From the NCBI GenBank assembly GCA_029532415.1, contig JAQOTA010000031.1, positions 124,001 through 188,000 on the forward strand: DNA of 64,000 nucleotides, read 5' to 3'. This DNA comes from Marasmius tenuissimus. Its lineage: Eukaryota; Basidiomycota; Agaricomycetes; Agaricales; Marasmiaceae. The position numbers and the translations under genes are program-made. Positions 58,198 through 64,000 of this stretch are shown in pieces. The first letter of the stretch is position 1, and every line of letters starts with the position of its first letter. The notes below the pieces were generated by a model. The model did not search any database and was not told the DNA's origin. It saw nothing but the letters and a program-made list of their open reading frames with translations.

Positions 58198-61142
58198 TAA
58201 ATTTCTGGAGTTTGTTGAAGAACGACACGAGAGGAAGCGAGAACGAGATAGAAACCTAAGATGGTGTCCTGCCGCCTTCAATCAAAGCTACAATTCTTCT
58301 ATGCGTTTTATACAGATAAATATCAACTCCAATAATATAACTTCTCGGCTTCCTAAGGTCATCTTCACAGCAAGTAAACAGCCACATTTCTGGTGTTTCA
58401 AGCATTATGTTGAGGGCTTCCACGTGTCAGCGAGCTACTTTACCAATTTCGTTCCCAAAGATCATATGAATCAACTGGTTGCTGAGCGGCTCGTGACAAG
58501 TCACACCTGATTCGGTCAGGGCCAGAGAGCCTAACCGTCCCGAACCAGTTCAATATTCGGATGGGAAATAGAATTCTCGTTAAACACTAACATAAATTTG
58601 GAAGGTTGCATTTCTCGAATCCCTGGTACTTACTCAGCTACAGTATCTCTGGAAGCCGTTACAATGGGGGTATCCTAAGACTTGTCGGCATAGTATGCAC
58701 TTCCAAGTGGTCTTACACGCGAGGGGAACACACCATGACGGAACTGACATTGCATCTAACACAACGCTTGATATTGAAGCTCGCGTCAGAAACAACCTAA
58801 TAAATCCAGATCCTCGTCGTTGAATAGGTGGAATGGTAATAATGGGATTGGCGAGTATTCTGAAGCGAAATGACGAGGGTCAGACTTCTTCTGCTTATTT
58901 CCGCTGGTTTTACGTTTAGACCTCCAACATCGCTGTGACGCACGGGCAACAACATTTCCATCATCGGGAACTTTTCACACGCTATTCGACCATTATTTAC
59001 CCAAGAGGTCGTCGGGAAGTGTACAAAGTTGCAGAAGGCGAGAAGACAAACCTCGCAGCGACGATGTTACCCGACCGCGAGAATAGAGGCTTACGCATAA
59101 CGGCCATCAGTGAGATAATATGCTTCTGGAGTCGTGTGGAGGTCTCGAAAGGGGAAAGAGAAAGATAATCACGACACCTAACAGTCTTTCGTGACACGGC
59201 ACAACATAAATAATGATGAACATGAGCGCTGCTTAGCATTGCGAAAGAGTCTGCGTATTGCAGGGTCTCCAAAGCTCTCATCGGAATCCCGTTGGATCTC
59301 ATTACTCTAGGTGGAAGACTGCTTCATGATTTGGTATCCACTAAAACGGCATGACTGATTCTCGGCTGGATGGTCTTCATAGCATGTCGCTCAAAACCCG
59401 TGTATATGATTGTATCATCTCGGACGACGGTACCTGAGACTGGTACGCGTCAATGATGTTGAAACAAGTCGCTCGCTCGCTGTTCCCCACCTTTTCTGAA
59501 TTCGTTCGCTCTTGTCAAGAGTTCAAAAGTTGATAGCTATTAGTAACTGTCAATCTTACCCTATGCTAGGCTGTAAATCATGTACCAGGGCAAGGCCATA
59601 GATAGATTCTATGAGTTGGAAAATAATGTTGGTCTAGTATATTCTTGTTTCGTGTATGTTACACTCACGAACCATCAGAGTGTATCACTATCTTGTTTGC
59701 CAGAAGTCGTGACACGTTGATCTATTCAAAAAGTGGTGAAGGGCACAGGTGTATATGCATACAGGAGTCAAGAGGAGGCCCGAGTATTTGCAAATACTGT
59801 AGACCTCCGAGCCTAGTCTAGTCAATCAGAAAATTTCGTCTTCAGAGAAAATTTGACGAATCGTGAATTCGGTCAAAGAGGCTGCGGGATTCTCGGTTCA
59901 ATTATCCGATGGTCTCACACAGCCATCGGCCCGAGGCCGAGTGGAGCAAAAAGCGCTGAAGCGGCTCTCATCGTAACCACCACGACCACGACTCGACTGA
60001 CGACGTCAGAACACCGTACCAGCATTCCCTTCCTAATCTCGATTGTAGACATCGCCGACTATGACCGCCTTTTTTCAGGTGCCACGAGCTTCGATAACTG
60101 CCAAGGCAGCTTCAACGTCGAGACTTGAGGAACGATGTCACATTGCCGACCAAAGGAACTCCAAGGAGAGGTCTGAGGGTGCGCATTCTTCGTGTGCGCG
60201 TCATTACATAATTTTTGTTCAAACTTTCTTGCCTTGTCAGTCTGATTTCTTCCCTCTCCCACTCCGATTCATGAATCCGACAAAAAACTTAGTCTGTCTT
60301 TCATCCCTTTTGCCTGTAGAAAACAAGGCCTCGCAAACTCGAAGCGGACACATCTGAAAGAAAGAGACCGACGTCTTCTATGACGTTGAACGCGCCGAAG
60401 ACTCAGGAGGAGTATCGAGAGCAGAACGATGGTGAGAATATTGCAGGTAGTGAAGGGAGGTAAGGAAACAGGCAGAGAAAGGGAGGGAGGGAAGTTTGAG
60501 CACGAGAGAGTGGGAAAAGAGATACCATCTGGAAGACGTGCGAAGGGTACTGGAGATATGTAAGGAGAGATGGGAGCGGTGAGAGGGACCTTGCCGGGAG
60601 ATTCGTCGGAGCATTATATGAAGTGCGTCCTTGCCCCTTTTTTTCTTTAATTTACTGATGAGGTTTATTTATAGACGAGTTGAACAGGGTGTACGTCTTG
60701 CTCATTGGAAATGCGGTGACGTCTACGTTAGCGGTTTCTCGCAGTGTGAAGACGTAGGAGGGGGGAAGAGGCGGCGAAGACAACTCGGGATCCCATCATT
60801 TCATCCCCAGCCAACGAACACGCATCGAATGCGAGAGACTTCCAGACGCTGTTTATGTGTGCACCGAAACGATCGAACAATACTCTTTACGCACTCCAAC
60901 GATGCTCGGCCGAAAAGGTGCTGCGAAGAGGTAGTGACACTGGAGAAGGTGTGTTTCTGCCACCTATCGTTATTCGCTGATTTCCTTGGATGATCTTCCA
61001 AGTTTGCGCTCGATTCGAGGTACTTTATTCCATCCATTCCGTCAAGACTCCGTCAGTGGTGCCCTCCCAGCGTAACTCAACTTCTTCTAGAGCTATTGAA
61101 TGTTTGGACCCACTTTGGACCTTGCTGGACCTATACAACCCT
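58198..61142. other. No gene recognised
   Basis: Open frames such as 59853-60128 (ending FSGATSFDNCQGSFNVET) and 60631-60993 have no clear domain. The former faintly recalls N-terminal segments of Agaricomycete NLR-type proteins, but this is too weak to annotate. Confidence 0.35.
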
Positions 61143-61206
61143 ACTGTGCCTGTGACGTCACCTAATTGAGTTTGAGATCTTCAGATTTCGGAGCTTCGGC
61201 ACCGTC
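61143..61206 (+). repeat. Copy of dispersed repeat with perfect TGACGTCA
   Basis: ACTGTGCCTGTGACGTCACC is followed by TTGAGATCTTCAGATTTCGG. TGACGTCA is the palindromic CRE/ATF-type site. Confidence 0.6.
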
Positions 61207-64000
61207 GTCATTCGTGGGATGGTTTAACTAGGTAAGTAGGTTACAGTACTCCCACGGGTCGACGGCCTACATGATATCTATTCGCGCAGGCGGCCGATGA
61301 TATCATTACAGTTCGGCTTTGAAGCTTATCGTGCGTCAGAAACCTGGTTTTGAATCTGCGGATATCGAAAGACCGGCTTGTAGACAACGAGGATATGAGT
61401 AAGGGATTTAAAGCTATCAAAACGGACAAGGGAAGAAAGCCGTTTTGAAAGCACGTCAAGCATCTTATACATCGGTATAATTTATAAAGCATGGAGAGCA
61501 TTCGCTGCTCTGAGTTCCGGGCAAGTTGCGGCCGTTTATCTCGCCGTGGCCTTATTAAAGCTCCACTGGGATGAGAGTCAAACTCTGAATTCGCTGGAGG
61601 GTCGCTCGTAGTAGGCTTCAACAGTTCTGAACCGTTTTGCTTCATTGACGCTACTCAGTCGCACTCCCGATGTCCGAGATTCGCGATTGAGTGCGCCGCC
61701 CAGGGCCTCGCCTCTCATAACATTTACCGCCCTTATCACATTCATTCTCGATTTCATGTGCAACGCCGAGAGGGCTGAATTTGATTACTTGATTGGTTCG
61801 ACAGATAATGTAGGATTTGTGGGATGGTTTCGTCAATCCAGACCCGTTTAGGTCACAACAACTCCCCCTGATGAGTACTTATGCATTATGTCGTATCAAT
61901 ATCATGCATCTGGAGAGCGATTCCCCTTTGATTGCATATACTAATGGCGGGACCTGACTTTAGACCTCCGTGGATCTACTGTGTTTGCGACGCATGTCAG
62001 ATTTTCTGCGAAATCAGAGAGTCAGTAACAAGAACCGCCGTGGGAAAGCTTCTATAGGGTAGGACTTAGTGTCCTGTGAGGCGACCTGGTGAGTGCTTCT
62101 TCAGATCGTCAAATTGTAGACGAACTTGACTTGTATCCTTGTCAAGAAATACAAGGCGCAAATATATATGTGATAAGCTTCAGGTATACATGTCACATAG
62201 TCCCGTGGGAATAATGAAAGGACGGAATAGGAACTAACACGCAAAGATTCGTGTATATGTCCGAAACAAAGGTTTGCCTCGTCTGTGAAACAAGCCGGCT
62301 CCTCGCAGCGCCCGGGCCGGTGAGCAGTGATCAGCCCATCAGATTACAGAGTTGTCTCTGGAGACAACCTGTCGTCTTTTGTGTAGTAGATGTATTCGAC
62401 ATTAGTCATGGCAGACATTCTCACAGCGTGAAATGGTGAAAAATCCCAACTGGTATATGGTCAGGGATTTGTGAGAAAACCTAACAATTCCCTGAGAATG
62501 TACTGACAAAACGCCGAATGGGAGTTTTTAAGTTTTTTCACGCAATTTCCGGAGAATATACCAAGAATTCGCGGCTCATAGGTGCGAGGATTTGGGCCCC
62601 CAGAAAACCCGAGAATCTACTGGCCGTCGGTTTTGGCTCACCCGTCCGCTGCTGCTCATTGCTAGGCCTGCATATACACTCGTGGTTGGAAGCAGAGGAT
62701 AATATAGTATATTGAACAAACTCAGTACAGGTACTCGTGTCAAAATGAGGATTCTGGGACAAGGAAGCCTAAAACAATAACAGTCGCGTATGACCACATC
62801 ATCCCTAACGAGCCCCATCGCGAACGGACGTGTCCAGTGTGACCATATTCTATGTATTCGCAGGTAATCAGGTCGTATCTAGCGAAAGAGAGCTCAGCTA
62901 TGCGACTCTGGGAGTTGTAGAGGGTTGAAACTTGAAGGTTCTCACCGAGTTGTCACAACTTGATCAGCGACAAGCGTGTGATCAAGGATTTGGATCCTCA
63001 GTGACTTTGAAATGATGTGAAAACGGAGCTTTGAGGTGCACGCAGCGCTGTGGGCAGTGGAGGATCTTTCAGTACTATATCTGCCCGAGACTTAAGCAAT
63101 GTACGCACCTGCGAGACCCCACTACTCACCCCTATGATCTCGGCCTGATATGAAAGTCGAGCAAGATTTGAACCTCTGTTAGTAGATGAAGATGGGTATG
63201 CCCTATCATTTAAAGTGTCTTCGGCGCAGTGAGTGTGGCCAGCACTCATTGCGTCGAGGACGCTTATCGATGATGTGGGGGTTTGAGGTCAAGAGGCGAC
63301 GGTCACACTTGCGTAACGTGTGCCTGCTCTCAAGCAAAGTCCTGCAGGCATGTCGCGTTTTTTCAGTGAAATCTCCGCAAACGAGAATCTGAACGAGGAA
63401 TTTTGGGGAACCGGTAGATTCCAGGGGTTTTCTCAGAAATTCTCACAAATACGGACAATATCCCATCCGGGATATTTTCCATTTCACGCTGTGTCTAGGT
63501 TCCTGTGACGCAAACGCTCGGAGATACCTCGGCCATAGTTACTAACACCCGACAAACTCCCCTCGGGGGCGAGAGTTTCAAACGCTGTCATAATTTGCAC
63601 CAAGAACGGCTGAGCAGTATTTTCCATGTACCCCCTGACAGGGCGGGAGGTAGTCCAAACGACTGCCTCTAGTTTACCGGCTCGATGGTATGAGAAGTTC
63701 TTTTCCTGCCGGAGGAGGTGGAGGCGCGTGCCGCATCTCACTGCTGGTGCCGTCATTCAGCAACTGAGGAATTTTCGAGACGAATGCGATCCTCTTGGCC
63801 GAGAGTGAGTCCGGCTACCGCACTCGTGAAAGTCCACGGTCTGACCGTCTCAAGTCTGTGATACAGACGAGCACCTTCGAGCACCCGCCGTACATTGAGA
63901 ACAAGATTAATGATATTCTATCCACCAATAAACTGCAAGATTTGATGTTAGTGTGTTAGGTCAAACTCAACCTCTACGATAGGTCTCACCTAAATAATGT
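61207..64000. other. No gene recognised
   Basis: Only short open frames without recognisable sequence on either strand. Confidence 0.35.

Noticed and set aside
59853..60128. Possible N-terminus of an NLR-type protein (FSGATSFDNCQGSFNV)
   Set aside because: Only about 18 residues look familiar and no NACHT or repeat domain follows within the window.
63100..63185. tRNA-like stretch on the minus strand (GGTTCAAATC resembling a T-loop)
   Set aside because: No acceptor or anticodon stem could be paired around it.

Overview
The window looks like a repeat-rich, gene-poor stretch of a filamentous basidiomycete (Agaricomycetes-type) nuclear genome. The reasons are: short introns (about 45-75 bp) with GT..AG borders, a KDZ transposase gene ending in a Ulp1 peptidase domain, a RecQ-like helicase inside a long-terminal-inverted-repeat element, a PIF/Harbinger pair (DDE nuclease plus SANT protein), Ty1/copia and solo LTRs, and no prokaryote-style operons. 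No rRNA, tRNA, CRISPR or housekeeping gene was recognised. All calls come from reading the sequence; no database search was run.

Layout. 51-5127: KDZ DNA transposon on the minus strand with at least two in-frame TGA codons. 5307-8374: an unrecognised multi-exon host-like gene, split in frame by a solo LTR (5515-6020, target duplication CTCAG). 10877-13973: PIF/Harbinger element with its SANT/AT-hook partner gene. 14241-14781: hAT-like MITE. 16296-18085: two members of an unfamiliar gene family. 19200-19717: solo LTR. 20119-26202: complete but dead Ty1/copia element (target duplication TGTAT). 27954-28715: a family member broken by a CACTA-like MITE. 29990-31060: 5'-truncated copia remnant. 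32919-33436: solo LTR 98-99% like the one at 19200. 35139-41283: 6.1-kb element with 212-bp inverted repeats, carrying a RecQ-like helicase and a divergent gene that is itself interrupted by a nested 1.7-kb element. 41670-44317: a large IS630/mariner-like DDE transposase. 46623-47148: second hAT-like MITE. 48193-58197: further members of the unfamiliar gene family. From 58.2 kb to the end nothing convincing was found.

The most interesting content is that gene family (working label NR2H): at least seven genes or pseudogenes plus three exon fragments. Each reconstructable copy has about 166-181 codons. It shows two Asn/Thr-rich pseudo-repeats of about 20 residues, a phase-0 intron of 61-75 bp after about codon 105 (codon 99 in one copy), and a short second coding exon with one hydrophobic or amphipathic helix. 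The layout (repeat, linker, repeat, membrane-type helix) recalls fungal amyloid-signalling modules, but this is an inference.

A second theme is decay. Several broken elements carry TGA where relatives have an Arg codon, the two copia LTRs differ only by transitions, and both paralogous empty sites and target duplications let several insertions be dated relative to each other.
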